64,000 bases of DNA, taken from assembly GCA_963786395.1 (NCBI GenBank), contig CAWAZD010000001.1, positions 62,001-126,000 of the forward strand, written 5' to 3'. Every line of letters starts with the position of its first letter. The stretch's first letter is position 1. The stretch comes from Fen-1301 sp963786395 (lineage in GTDB: Bacteria; Bacteroidota; Ignavibacteria; Ignavibacteriales; Ignavibacteriaceae). A program made the translations under genes and the position numbers. Below the pieces are notes generated by a model, which was not told the origin of the DNA, did no database searches, and saw only the letters and a list, made by a program, of their open reading frames with translations. Positions 37,135 through 46,723 of this stretch are shown here, in pieces.

Positions 37135-38811
37135 TTACCAGAATAATATATTTAGAATTACTAAAATTAAGAGTGAGATAACTGCATAAAACTCAGGACG
37201 TTTCAATAGGGGCAAAGATTTATCAAGGTTTTCTTTTGTTAATCCCTTTACAAGTCCAACCAATTCTTCTTTTGGTCTTCTTTTTGTAAACAAGCTTACT
37301 ATTACAGTAACACCTGCGCAGATTACCCAAGCCCACCAGGCACGCCAGAAGTTAGCAGCCATATCACTTTGAACACCCGACATAGTAATTAAACTTTCAT
37401 TGAACCATTGAAATTTAACTGCCATGTACATTGTAAAAGATGAAGACATACCTGCAATCAATCCCCAGAATGCACCGTTCGGAGTAATCCACCATACGAA
37501 CATACCCAGAAGCATTGTAGCAAACAGAGGAGCGTTTACCCACGAAAATATTGCCTGCATATAATCCATTATACTTGGAAAACTTTTAGCCCAATATGCT
37601 GTACCTAATGAAATTATTACTCCAACAATTGTTGAAGCGCGTCCCACCCATAATAAGTGAGAATCAGAAGCTTTTTTATTTATTACCGATTTGTAAATAT
37701 CATACGTCCATACCGTATTAAACGCACTTATGTTTCCTGCTTGACCTGCCATGAATCCTGCCAATAATGCTGTTACTCCAAGTCCCACCAGTCCGGATGG
37801 ATAATAGCGTGCAATCAGAAGAGGAAGAGCCGAATCATAATTTATATGCCCTCCATCCTGTAGAAGTTTAAACCCACTTTTAGGATCAATTGAAAGAGCG
37901 ATTGCAATTAAACCGGCAACAATAACAATGAAGGGAAGTGCCATCTTAAAAAATGAGGCGAGTATTGGAGTCATTCTCGCTGTACGAAGGTCTTTAGCGG
38001 AAAACGCGCGTTGTATTACAAGAAAGTCAGTTGTCCAATATCCAAAGGATAATACAAACCCTAACCCCAATACTATTCCACCCCAATGAATTAACATTCC
38101 ATTTTGCATAGGATTTGAAGATGAAGACCAGAGAGTTGTAAAGGAAATCTGCGGACTGTATTCATTTATACGCGCTATTATTTCTTTAAGACTTCCAATT
38201 TCAATAATTCCGAGAATTGAAATAAGGAATAGTCCAAACCAGATTAAGAAGAATTGGATAATCTCAGTGAAAATTGCCGACATAAGTCCGCTAAGACCAA
38301 CGTAAACTGCTACAGTAAATGCCGATGCCCATAAACTTACATCCCAGTTCCAGCCTAAAAAAGTATGCAGTACCAGAGCCATAGCATAAAGATTTATTCC
38401 GGAAACAAGTAAAGTCATTACAGCGAAAGCTATCCCGTTAAGTACACGGGTCTTTTCATCAAACCTGAGCTTCAAATATCCTGGCACTGATTTTATTTTA
38501 CTACTGTAGTAAAAGGGCATCATATATATACCCAGAAAAAGCATTGCAGGTATCGCACCTATCCAGTAGAAATGAGCGACAAACATTCCGTATTTAAATG
38601 TATTGCCAACCATACCAAGCAATTCAAGAGCACCCAGATTGGCAGAAAGGAAAGCAAGTCCGGCAACCCAGGAAGAATTCTTCCTGCCGGCAAGGAAAAA
38701 ATCCTCTTCGTTTTTCATAAACTTTCGTAGGTACCATCCGATACCAAGAACAAATCCAAAATATACCAGGATTATTATCCAATCAATTACTGATAATCCG
38801 ATTGTCTGCAT
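37135..38811 (-). CDS. Sodium:solute symporter (SSS family)
   Basis: A 558-residue inner-membrane transporter with about 13-14 hydrophobic helices. It opens with DWIIILVYFGFVLGIGWYLR and the family signature region EDFFLAGRKNSSWVAGLAFL, SANLGALELLG (helix 2 break) and AHFYWIGAIPAMLFLGIYM. SSS proteins couple solute uptake (sugars, uronates, sialic acid, amino acids) to the sodium gradient. The substrate cannot be read from sequence, but the ATCGTTTAA element shared with the kduD/kinase promoter region lies 104 bp upstream of its start at 38915-38923, hinting at co-regulation with uronate genes. A two-helix protein gene follows downstream. Confidence 0.92.
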   Translation of the reverse strand: MQTIGLSVIDWIIILVYFGFVLGIGWYLRKFMKNEEDFFLAGRKNSSWVAGLAFLSANLGALELLGMVGNTFKYGMFVAHFYWIGAIPAMLFLGIYMMPFYYSSKIKSVPGYLKLRFDEKTRVLNGIAFAVMTLLVSGINLYAMALVLHTFLGWNWDVSLWASAFTVAVYVGLSGLMSAIFTEIIQFFLIWFGLFLISILGIIEIGSLKEIIARINEYSPQISFTTLWSSSSNPMQNGMLIHWGGIVLGLGFVLSFGYWTTDFLVIQRAFSAKDLRTARMTPILASFFKMALPFIVIVAGLIAIALSIDPKSGFKLLQDGGHINYDSALPLLIARYYPSGLVGLGVTALLAGFMAGQAGNISAFNTVWTYDIYKSVINKKASDSHLLWVGRASTIVGVIISLGTAYWAKSFPSIMDYMQAIFSWVNAPLFATMLLGMFVWWITPNGAFWGLIAGMSSSFTMYMAVKFQWFNESLITMSGVQSDMAANFWRAWWAWVICAGVTVIVSLFTKRRPKEELVGLVKGLTKENLDKSLPLLKRPEFYAVISLLILVILNILFW

Positions 38812-38913
38812 ATTTCCCTCTTAAAGAATGTACATTTATTTGTTGTGTGTTTAAGGAATTAATAATCAGTTTAATGGTTAATTGAAAATCTCATCAGTTG
38901 AAAAATAATTAAA

Positions 38914-38924
38914 TATCGTTTAAA
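38914..38924. promoter_or_regulatory. TATCGTTTAAA element upstream of the symporter gene
   Basis: TATCGTTTAAA at 38914-38924 shares its first nine bases (TATCGTTTA, continuing A) with 21953-21962 upstream of the sugar kinases. It lies 103-113 bp upstream of the minus-strand symporter start, in the 156-bp gap after the PLP-protein gene. One match of this length could be chance. Confidence 0.3.
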
Positions 38925-38967
38925 TCCAAAGTAATTGACGCTGTCATAGATTTATAATTGCAACTGC

Positions 38968-39930
38968 TTAGCAGTTACGAATAAAGTCTCCTAAAAAATC
39001 AATTTCACTATGGTTATACATCTGACTGACTGGTAATGGTAAAAGGTCATTGGTAAGCCTTGCCTCAAATGAAGCCTTATTTACTTTGTTCAGAACCCGG
39101 TCCCAATAAGTATCAATATAAATCTTTTGGTTGATGGCTTTTTCCTTTATCTCATTTCCTTTCGGGCTAAGAAATGGATAAACAAAGGGTGCATCAGTTT
39201 CGTCAGGTTCAATTTTTAATTCATTTATGTTCCCAAGTTTTTCGTGTAATAATAAAAAATTAACTTTCCTTTGCATCCTTACTTCTTCATAATTAATATT
39301 ACCCAATAATGCTTCAGTAAGATGAGACATTTTCCTTATCGGCTGCCTGCTCAATTGCTGTTCATTCTTACAAAAGGATTCATAACCATCATTTATCCCC
39401 TTATCGGTCTGGACCAACAAATGCTCCATACGATTATATGAATAGTCCTGTTCAAAATTATCATTAAGAATATGATTTGAATATAAATAAGCTCCGTCGG
39501 GAACACCAAAAAATTTGCGGGCAGAATAAAATGTATCAATGCCATCCAATGGCAGACTAAAAAAATCATGGGTGTTGTCAACAATCAGGTTCTTGATTTT
39601 ACCTGCTAGTTTTTCAACAGTTTTCTTTTTTATACCGAAATAGTTTACATATAAAAAAGCATCATCGTCATTAAGATCTGAAGTAAAAATCGGGTCAAGA
39701 TTCTCATCAATATTATAGTAATCAAATTTTACATCTAATTTGTTTATTGGCTCGAATATCACTTCGCAGATATAAAACGGCAGGTATATTTTTCTGTATT
39801 TATTTGCATGCAGGATATATTCCAGGCAATTCCTGCCGGTATTTAAATGCAATGCTTTGTTATGGTAACCGGTAAATTTATTTAACCCAAGTTCAGTGTA
39901 TCCACCAATGGGTTTGTTTGTTAAACTCAT
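38968..39930 (-). CDS. DegT/aminotransferase-like PLP-fold protein
   Basis: A 320-residue cytoplasmic protein that resembles the DegT/DnrJ/EryC1 sugar-aminotransferase fold but is shorter than the usual 360-400 residues. Recognisable parts are LNTGRNCLEYIL (start of the cofactor domain), YLPFYICEVI, LYVNYFGIKK, VDNTHDFFS (D118, the pyridine-nitrogen Asp position) and FYSARKFFGVPDGAYLY (K139, the Schiff-base Lys position). These support a PLP enzyme acting on a nucleotide sugar or similar ketone. It starts 39 bp after the GH5 gene, same strand. Function in a cellulase neighbourhood is unclear; a surface-glycan role is possible. Confidence 0.6.
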   Translation of the reverse strand: MSLTNKPIGGYTELGLNKFTGYHNKALHLNTGRNCLEYILHANKYRKIYLPFYICEVIFEPINKLDVKFDYYNIDENLDPIFTSDLNDDDAFLYVNYFGIKKKTVEKLAGKIKNLIVDNTHDFFSLPLDGIDTFYSARKFFGVPDGAYLYSNHILNDNFEQDYSYNRMEHLLVQTDKGINDGYESFCKNEQQLSRQPIRKMSHLTEALLGNINYEEVRMQRKVNFLLLHEKLGNINELKIEPDETDAPFVYPFLSPKGNEIKEKAINQKIYIDTYWDRVLNKVNKASFEARLTNDLLPLPVSQMYNHSEIDFLGDFIRNC

Positions 39931-39969
39931 ATTATTTTTGATTTGTTTTATTTGTCATACTATTCGCCA

Positions 39970-41340
39970 TTACTTCAAAAGAATCATTTTCTTAACAGCG
40001 CTGAAGTTGTTTTTCCCATCCGAAGTCCGTGTGTTTATTGAGAAAAGATATATACCACTTGTCAGTCCTGCTGCATTAAAAACGAATTCATATTTACCCT
40101 TGCTTCTTATTCCCTCATTAAATTCGCGTACGTTCTGACCTAATGAATTGAATATCTTAAACACAACTGTACTTTCAAATGGAAGGGAATATTTAATAAT
40201 TGTTGATGGATTAAATGGATTAGGATAATTCTGGTTTAATTCAAAATTTAATGGAAGATTTTCATTTATCAAGATATAGCTGGATGTGGTATCAGGATAT
40301 GACCTGCTCTTGCCACGGACTAAAGTTCCGGAAGGGGTTAAGCTGGATTCTAACCAATTTCCATCTGAACTTACATTTGGTTTTAATGCTGCAGAAGTTT
40401 CAACCTTGTCAGCTACAGACCAGTTACACCAGCTTAATTTGTTACTGTTCATAAAGTTCATCCAGTTTTCAACTTCAACGTAATCAAGATAACCATCTCC
40501 TGTAGATTCGCAGGTGCCCCATTCAGTTACAAAAAGAGCAATGCCATTATTAATTGCTGTTATAGCTTTGTTTCTTAAAGATTGCTTATGGCTGGCTGCA
40601 TAGAAATGAAGTGAATATGCAATATTTTCATATTCAAGCGGGTTTCTTGATGCCGTATCTACATCCTGAGACCATGTAGGTGTGCCCACGACAATTATAT
40701 TATCCGGATCTATAGAGCGTATTCCCTCAATAACACTTATAGCGTAGGGTTTAACAACCTTAGTCCAGGATACTAGCTGTGGTTCATTATAGATTTCATA
40801 AATAATGTTAGGTTGGTTTCCATATAAAGTGGCAATTTGTTTAAAGAAACTGATTGATTGCTGAGTATAATTTTGTGCGTTATCATCATGCCAGTCAACA
40901 ATTACATAAATCCCAAGATCAATACAAGCATCTATCACCGTTTTTATTTTATTAAATTCTAAATCCGGATTCTGAAGATATCCACCTGATTCTACACCAA
41001 GGGCGGCACGGACAACAGTACATTTAAAATCGTCCCTCAGCCACTTCACACAATTATAATTATAAAACCTTCCCATCCATTGACTCCAGAACATACTCAT
41101 TCCATGCAGTGATACCGGATTTCCAATTTTGTTAACTATTTTTGTTCCCTGCACCCGAAGTTGACCATATTTTGCTACAATTGAAGAGTCATTTCCTGAT
41201 AAATTTCCGCTAATTTTAAGCTGCTGCTTTGCGAAGGATAAAGAAAAGCATAAAATAATTATGACTAATATCTGATTAAGTAAAAAAGGTCGAGTATAGT
41301 AAAAGTAATCTTTATCCGGTACATTAGTAGAAAACTCCAT
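39970..41340 (-). CDS. Endoglucanase (GH5) with T9SS sorting domain
   Basis: Secreted endo-beta-1,4-glucanase of GH5 type, 456 residues. After an N-terminal hydrophobic stretch (about residues 19-38) comes the GH5_2-like barrel: YGQLRVQGTKIVNKIGNPVS, LHGMSMFWSQW, VIVDWHDDNA, acid/base E186 in IYNEPQ, SLHFYAASHK and nucleophile E273 in VTEWGTC. The C-terminal ~85 residues form a T9SS sorting domain (QNYPNPFNPSTIIKY, NSLGQNVREF, SGIYLFSI, VKKMILLK), so the enzyme is likely displayed on the cell surface or released through T9SS. No CBM or dockerin is visible. It lies 240 bp downstream of the cohesin-containing protein gene, same direction. Confidence 0.92.
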   Translation of the reverse strand: MEFSTNVPDKDYFYYTRPFLLNQILVIIILCFSLSFAKQQLKISGNLSGNDSSIVAKYGQLRVQGTKIVNKIGNPVSLHGMSMFWSQWMGRFYNYNCVKWLRDDFKCTVVRAALGVESGGYLQNPDLEFNKIKTVIDACIDLGIYVIVDWHDDNAQNYTQQSISFFKQIATLYGNQPNIIYEIYNEPQLVSWTKVVKPYAISVIEGIRSIDPDNIIVVGTPTWSQDVDTASRNPLEYENIAYSLHFYAASHKQSLRNKAITAINNGIALFVTEWGTCESTGDGYLDYVEVENWMNFMNSNKLSWCNWSVADKVETSAALKPNVSSDGNWLESSLTPSGTLVRGKSRSYPDTTSSYILINENLPLNFELNQNYPNPFNPSTIIKYSLPFESTVVFKIFNSLGQNVREFNEGIRSKGKYEFVFNAAGLTSGIYLFSINTRTSDGKNNFSAVKKMILLK

Positions 41341-41554
41341 GGTATTACCTTTTTGTTATTCTTTTGATAATCAAATTTCACGCCTAAAATATTTCTTAAA
41401 TAACAGTGTAAATTGCATTAAAAGTTATAAATCTTATAAAAGGTTTTATCAATTTAATAATATAACTCACCGGATATAATATTATTAGTAGAATTGAGTT
41501 TTGGCAGGGTATAATAAGTAGCACTAATATAGCAATTATTTACTATATCGGCAT

Positions 41555-41575
41555 TTTGTCCTCTGAAGAGACAAA
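41555..41575. repeat. Imperfect hairpin after the cohesin-protein gene
   Basis: TTTGTCCTCT at 41555-41564 pairs with AGAGACAAA at 41567-41575 (one bulged C, two-base loop), 6 bp beyond the stop of the minus-strand cohesin-protein gene. No U-run follows in either direction, so it is a weak terminator or a processing hairpin. The rest of 41341-41554 is AT-rich and shows nothing else. Confidence 0.4.
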
Positions 41576-41580
41576 TGTCA

Positions 41581-43926
41581 TTATTTCATAAGGATCATTT
41601 TCTTAACAGCAGTGAAATTATTTTTCCCGTCTGTAGACTGTGCGCTTATAGCGAACATATAAATACCACTTGCAAGTCCCGCTGCATTAAAATTAATGTC
41701 ATAATTACCCTCTTTCTTTGTGCCTTCATTGAACTCATGGACACTTTGTCCTAAGGAATTAAATATCTTCAGAGTAACCGAGCTTTCAGAAGCAAGAACA
41801 TATTTAATGGTGGTTGAGGGGTTAAAAGGATTGGGATAATTCTGTAACAATGAAAATTCTGAAGGACCTGCCAAAGAAACTGAGGGTAATTGAAGTTGAA
41901 CTGACGGAAGAATATTTCCATCAACAGATGCAAATTCACATAATGATTGATCAAATTGGAGGGAAAATCTTGAGTCAGGCTTGAAAGCAGATGTAGGTTT
42001 AAATCTAAGTACAAGAATGTTACTTCCGGATTTAAGTGAATATGGATTTTTTCCGCCCGAAATATCAACCCAGGCAATCTTAACATTTCCATTTTTACCG
42101 TTAGTAATTATATTTTCAATTGTAGAAGTGATCCCGTCAAAGGATGCAAGTTCTGATGGATAGTTAAAGGACAAATTCATAGCGCCCAGATTAACATTCT
42201 GGTTGATGGTAACAGGAATATCAAATTCTTCGTTCTGCTTTATCTTCAACAAAGCTTTTTGTTCAAATGTAATGAAACTTTGTTTAAGAATAGCTGACAT
42301 ATTCGAAGATGCATTTACGTCGCCTGACATTAAACTATTAATATTAAGATTTATATTTGAATCGGCTACGGTAACTGCAGGATATGTGAATACCCAATCA
42401 GATGAAGTGAATGAACTTGTTAATCCAGCCCATCTTCTCACTATTAATAAAGCATCTGTGTTATTAACTCCTCCCTGTAGGCTTACATCCGCGGATAGGT
42501 TTTGTATGTCTGAAAAGGTTCTGAGTCCAACATAATACTGGGCTATCCAAAGTGCATCCGTGGAATTTATTTCATTATTCATCCATGGATTAGCAGTAGT
42601 TGCTGTCATAGTATAAGATCCATTTGGCACGTTCATAAAATTAAATGAACCGGAATTATCTGTCGTGGTAGAAAACCCTCCAGGGTTAAGTGTGACAATC
42701 ACATTTTTAACTCCCTGCGGAACTGTAGAAGCATAGAGAACTTTACCTGAAACTGTGGGCAATGGTATTGTCTTAAAGTTTGAAACAGTTGAATAGTTTC
42801 CTGCGAGTCCAAGATATGAGGCATTAACCCGCCAATAATATTTAGCGTTTTTATTCAAAGAAGTTACATTCAAACTTGTTGCCATTATTCCCGATGAATC
42901 TTTATTGGTTGTAACAAATAAGGAGTCCGTTGATATCTGCACTCTGTATGACTGAGCTGTTGCAACACTTCCCCACGAAAGTGTTAAAGCAACCGGTTGA
43001 TTGACTGCTCCTGTTAAAGGAGAATTCAACACAGGTGCGGCAGGGGGGACTGCCTGAGCAATAGAACCATTTGTGTAAATAACTCCGCTTATAATTTGTC
43101 CTGAAGAATTAATTACTTCCGATAGCACAGCATTAAATCCAATAGGACCAGAGCCGGTCAAATATGTAAATTTCAGATTAGCAAGTAGACCGTTAGAAAT
43201 AGTTATTGGTGTAGTTCCTGTCGGATCGGTCCAGGATAATGTAAGGACTCCCGATGCTGCGTTATTTGAAATTGTAATTCCGTTATATGTGTTGGATAAT
43301 CCGATATATGTCAGAAGAGAAGTGTTATAAGTAATTTTAACCGTAAATGAGTTGATACTATTAAATGTTTGAGCGTTCAGAGGTAAAATGACCGATGTAT
43401 TATTTAAGGCTGTAGTATTTCCAATTGAAAGCGTGGGGAAATTCCCTGTAAAAGGAGTAACTCCTCCATTATTAAATGACACCGGGATTGGAACTGCCTG
43501 CTCATCCGCAAATTGACACAATGGAGTATTAAAAGTGATCGGGGCTGAACCGCCATTATATGTAAAATTTAAATTAAGTAATGCGGATCCGTCAGGAAAT
43601 GTCTGAGGAGACATGCCAGTAAAATCGACCCATGCAATAGATATAACTCCACCTGAAGCATTTGATATAAAAGATAAACTCGTGGTGGTAGAAATACTCG
43701 TAAATGTTAGAGCGGAATTGTAGGGTATTTTTAGAGAAATTGCCCCTATGTTAGATAAACCCTGCACTTTTACAGGAACAGAAACGTTTGTTCCGGCAGC
43801 AGCTACAACATTTGATATATTTATTGACGGTGATAGTAGTATTCCATCTCTGTTTTTACCACCCGGTAACATAGTTCCGGAGAGAATTACTAACAAACCT
43901 ATTGCATAAAGTAATTTTTTCATCAT
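41581..43926 (-). CDS. Multi-cohesin, dockerin-like, T9SS-sorted scaffold protein
   Basis: A 781-residue secreted protein. After the signal peptide come two cohesin-type domains (about 33-150: ISNVVAAAGTNVSVPVKVQG, IGAISLKIPYNSALTFTSI, GGVISIAWVD; and about 165-285 with the same pattern). An Fn3 domain (about 297-388) and a carboxypeptidase-regulatory-like domain (about 391-445: GVKNVIVTLN, TDNSGSFNFMNVPNGSYTM) follow. Then comes a dockerin-like duplicated segment (451-469, EINSTDALWIAQYYVGL; 485-502, GVNNTDALLIVRRWAGL; plus SGDVNAS at 534-540). A third cohesin-type domain (about 557-680) and a T9SS sorting domain (690-781) end it. Cohesins bind dockerins to build enzyme complexes. Having both in one chain, next to a GH5 endoglucanase, suggests a surface-assembled scaffold (inference). 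The dockerin-like repeats lack some calcium ligands. Confidence 0.82.
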   Translation of the reverse strand: MMKKLLYAIGLLVILSGTMLPGGKNRDGILLSPSINISNVVAAAGTNVSVPVKVQGLSNIGAISLKIPYNSALTFTSISTTTSLSFISNASGGVISIAWVDFTGMSPQTFPDGSALLNLNFTYNGGSAPITFNTPLCQFADEQAVPIPVSFNNGGVTPFTGNFPTLSIGNTTALNNTSVILPLNAQTFNSINSFTVKITYNTSLLTYIGLSNTYNGITISNNAASGVLTLSWTDPTGTTPITISNGLLANLKFTYLTGSGPIGFNAVLSEVINSSGQIISGVIYTNGSIAQAVPPAAPVLNSPLTGAVNQPVALTLSWGSVATAQSYRVQISTDSLFVTTNKDSSGIMATSLNVTSLNKNAKYYWRVNASYLGLAGNYSTVSNFKTIPLPTVSGKVLYASTVPQGVKNVIVTLNPGGFSTTTDNSGSFNFMNVPNGSYTMTATTANPWMNNEINSTDALWIAQYYVGLRTFSDIQNLSADVSLQGGVNNTDALLIVRRWAGLTSSFTSSDWVFTYPAVTVADSNINLNINSLMSGDVNASSNMSAILKQSFITFEQKALLKIKQNEEFDIPVTINQNVNLGAMNLSFNYPSELASFDGITSTIENIITNGKNGNVKIAWVDISGGKNPYSLKSGSNILVLRFKPTSAFKPDSRFSLQFDQSLCEFASVDGNILPSVQLQLPSVSLAGPSEFSLLQNYPNPFNPSTTIKYVLASESSVTLKIFNSLGQSVHEFNEGTKKEGNYDINFNAAGLASGIYMFAISAQSTDGKNNFTAVKKMILMK

Positions 43927-44026
43927 TTCTCATTATATATTTTTTTAGAAACCAGTTCAAGGACAATACCAAAGAAAAATGAAGAATTTATACGAAAAAT
44001 CAACAACTTCTCAGAACAAATATGTA

Positions 44027-45306
44027 TTAATATGAGATTCTGATTGATATGAGAAATTTATCGCCGGAGTTCTTTGCCAGGTAAGTTCTGAAATACCCGC
44101 ATTCCTTAATAATCTCGTTGTAGTAATCAGTGTTATTATATGAATCTTTCAACTGCTTGAAATATTTGCCTGCAACAAAATCAACTCCCTTCTTTCTATC
44201 CTTCTTAAGGAAATATTTATTCTGTTCACACTTTGCAGCCATGAAACAGCATTGTGCCTTGAAGTTTTTATCATTCGAAAGTTCCATCGCTTTAAGATAA
44301 TATTTAAGTGCATTTGAGCAGTCAAAAACATTAAGATTAACATAATCAGTATCAATGCCGGAATCCCAGCTCCTATAGCAGATCCGATTTTGGATCTAAT
44401 TTATAAATTTCTTTCATCCCCCTTAGCGGGTCAGTATATATTCCTACAAGCTGCCAGATAATTTCCTTTTCTCTGTCTGTCTTTGCCAGTTTAAGGCTTT
44501 CCATTAAGTCACTTTCTTCCCTTGGGGCAAATCCAAAATATGCCGTATTTCGCATCTCAGGATACTTATCATAAATAAGAGAGTATAAATAATTGGATTC
44601 TCCAAAATTCTTCATTTTATAAAAAGCTCCGGCAGCATATCCCATGATAATATAACCGGACGATCTGGAAAAGATAACGCTCATAAATAAACATATTATT
44701 AACATTATGGAGTTGCTTAAGCCCTCCACTTACAAGTACTTTCATGCTGTCTTTATTATTTCGCGGATCTAAAGATTGTATCTCCTTTTCATCATATTTT
44801 CCTTTGATATCATACCAATATTCAAAATCCTTCCGGAATGTCGCAAATGTTTCGCATCTTTTAGCAAATCCCAAATAAAAAAGGAACTGCCTTACAATGT
44901 TTTTATCAGAATAATTTAGAATCGTATTGGTGACAAGTTGGTTCGAAAGGGGGAATATTGGATTTTTAAGAAAATAAATTAATGTATCGATTTCCCCTAT
45001 CCTTGCCTTTTTGATTAAATAACCCAGATCCTTTATTGTTACCTTCCCTACAAAGAAGGCGCTCCACTCATCTATATTAATTGAATCAAAATCATGGATA
45101 TTTGTTTCCTTCGTCCTTCTCATACCAAAAAGTATCAATTCTGATTTATAAAAAGGAGTATATATACCCGCCGGAATTAGTTCCTGGGGGAAAAAAGAGT
45201 AAGTCGGATCATAATAATCTGGTCCGCAGGCTATTATAATTACAGCTGTAACAATAATTAATGAGCTAATTAAAGCAATTAAAAATTTTAGTGAAATCTT
45301 CCTCAT
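44027..45306 (-). CDS. Conserved secreted/lipoprotein-like protein of unknown function, two frameshifts
   Basis: Starts at 45306 with a hydrophobic leader ending VTAVIIIACGPDYYDPTY; the CGP may be a lipobox Cys. The sequence is tetratricopeptide-like and alpha-helical, including YLFQIVRLYY, YAAGAFYKMKNFGESNYLY, AKTDREKEIIWQLVG and CSNALKYYLKAMEL. Frame changes occur near 44635 and 44377, and a short segment expected between RLYY and YAAGA appears missing, so there may be a small deletion in addition. Restored length ~425 residues. The start overlaps the end of the upstream gene by 41 bp, so the two form a coupled pair. Function unknown. Confidence 0.6.
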
Positions 45307-46310
45307 TGTATTTTGCTATTTTTAGTGAATCAAAATCAAATACAGAAATAGTTCTTCTGTTATTATTTAAATACGCTGCTGCCTTTCTGGCTGCCGCCCG
45401 GCATAACTGCTGGTCAGATTCCTCAATCTTCAAAAGATCTCCCTTCATAAAATAATTGCCATGCAGGAAAAAGCTTTCGATCACTGAATATGAATTTTTA
45501 CCCCACGCTTTAAATCTTTTATCAGTTTCAATTTCAGAAATCATTGATTCATTTAATAAACCGCTGATTTTATTGTCCCTTATATGTACAACCCAACCGA
45601 ACATCGGAAGAACAACATCAAGCGGAAGGGGATAGATTTTAATAGCTGCTGTATATTTACTGGCATCTGTTTCATTATAAATAGAATTCAAATTATCATT
45701 GATATTAATGTTTCCCATATTGTAAAACATAAGCATTCCCCTGTCTAACCGGCGGAATCCCGGTTTTGGACGAATATTTTATCTGATGCAGCCTTATTGT
45801 TGAACTTATAATCTTTCCATCAGACTTAAAGTGTTTCTTAAGACACTGAATAAGTAGAAAATATTTTGACCTTGAGGTTTCACTCCAGTCACAATCGATC
45901 TGTAATTCCTTGAATCTGATTTTATTACTGGTAAGTATATAATTAACACGGAACATAATTTTATTGGCAAGTGCTTCAACCTGTTGATCAGGTAAATTAG
46001 CAATTGCTTTGTTTGTAATATAAATAACAGGAATTATATTGAAAGAGGAATCAGGATTATTATTAAACGTTATTTCTCCCAGAGGAATTGGTGCATTAAG
46101 TTCTTTGTCCCAATCTACATCAAACAATCGTAAATAGATCTTTCTGACATTAAGATCTGATAAAAATCGAATCTCAGTTGGGGACATCGAAAAACTTGTT
46201 TTCCAGTAATACATACCCCTGTCATTATTATCCTTGGTGTTTCTGCAGGAAAAACTGATTAATGATATAACAATACAAAATAGTAGGAGCCGTTTCATGT
46301 TTGAATTCAA
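45266..46310 (-). CDS. Lipoprotein of unknown function (paired with the downstream gene), one frameshift
   Basis: Starts at 46310 with a lipoprotein signal (LLFCIVISLISFSCRN; Cys as lipobox). The body, YYWKTSFSMSPTEIRFLSDL, RKIYLRLFDVDWD, IIPVIYITNKAI, LQIDCDWSETSRSKYFLLI and IRLHQIKYSSKTGIPPV, is TIM-barrel-like, reminiscent of putative glycosidase-like lipoproteins. I cannot name the family. A one-base gain near 45737 splits GIPPVRQG from MLMFYNMGNI; the remainder (IYPLPLDVVLPMFGW) runs to a stop at 45266. Restored length ~347 residues. It is coupled by a 41-bp overlap to the next gene, and this pairing suggests a shared envelope task. Confidence 0.6.
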
Positions 46311-46414
46311 ACTACCATCGGCTCCTCATTATCGAAGGTCGAATCTTGTCTTATCTTTTCAAGAATAGAAACCGCTTTTGATTGATCATTCCTTCCGTTC
46401 ACATCAATCATCGG

Positions 46415-46723
46415 TTATAATTTCATCTTATCCATAAATGTAAAGCTCAACATTATTGACATTGCCAGTATTCCCAAGAACAAAATAATCATCGCAATAT
46501 TATTCTTCATGGTTGTTTTGCTTACTTTTAATAAAATATATCCCACCAGTAAATTAATACAGCCCCATAAAACATTTACGAATGGAGATGATAACCCTTT
46601 ACCCGGAGGGTTTGCGAAAGGAGAAGGGAAAGGATCTCCGGATACACCGTGAATATAATGAGGGACTACATTAGCTAAAAATGCTCCTGCAAAGAATGCG
46701 GCTAAATAATGATACCATTTCAT
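46415..46723 (-). CDS. Small integral membrane protein, unknown function
   Basis: A 102-residue protein with three predicted membrane segments (about 5-22, YHYLAAFFAGAFLANV; about 48-66, VNVLWGCINLLVGYILL; and about 75-97, IAMIILFLGILAMSIML) separated by a Pro/Gly-rich loop. No catalytic motif, no family I recognise. RBS is AAGGAATTT before ATG 46723. It is upstream of, and in the same direction as, the lipoprotein pair, separated by 104 bp. Confidence 0.65.
   Translation of the reverse strand: MKWYHYLAAFFAGAFLANVVPHYIHGVSGDPFPSPFANPPGKGLSSPFVNVLWGCINLLVGYILLKVSKTTMKNNIAMIILFLGILAMSIMLSFTFMDKMKL

Noticed and set aside
41555..41575. Strong terminator for the cohesin-protein gene
   Set aside because: The hairpin has a bulge, a two-base loop and no T-run, so it is reported only as a repeat.
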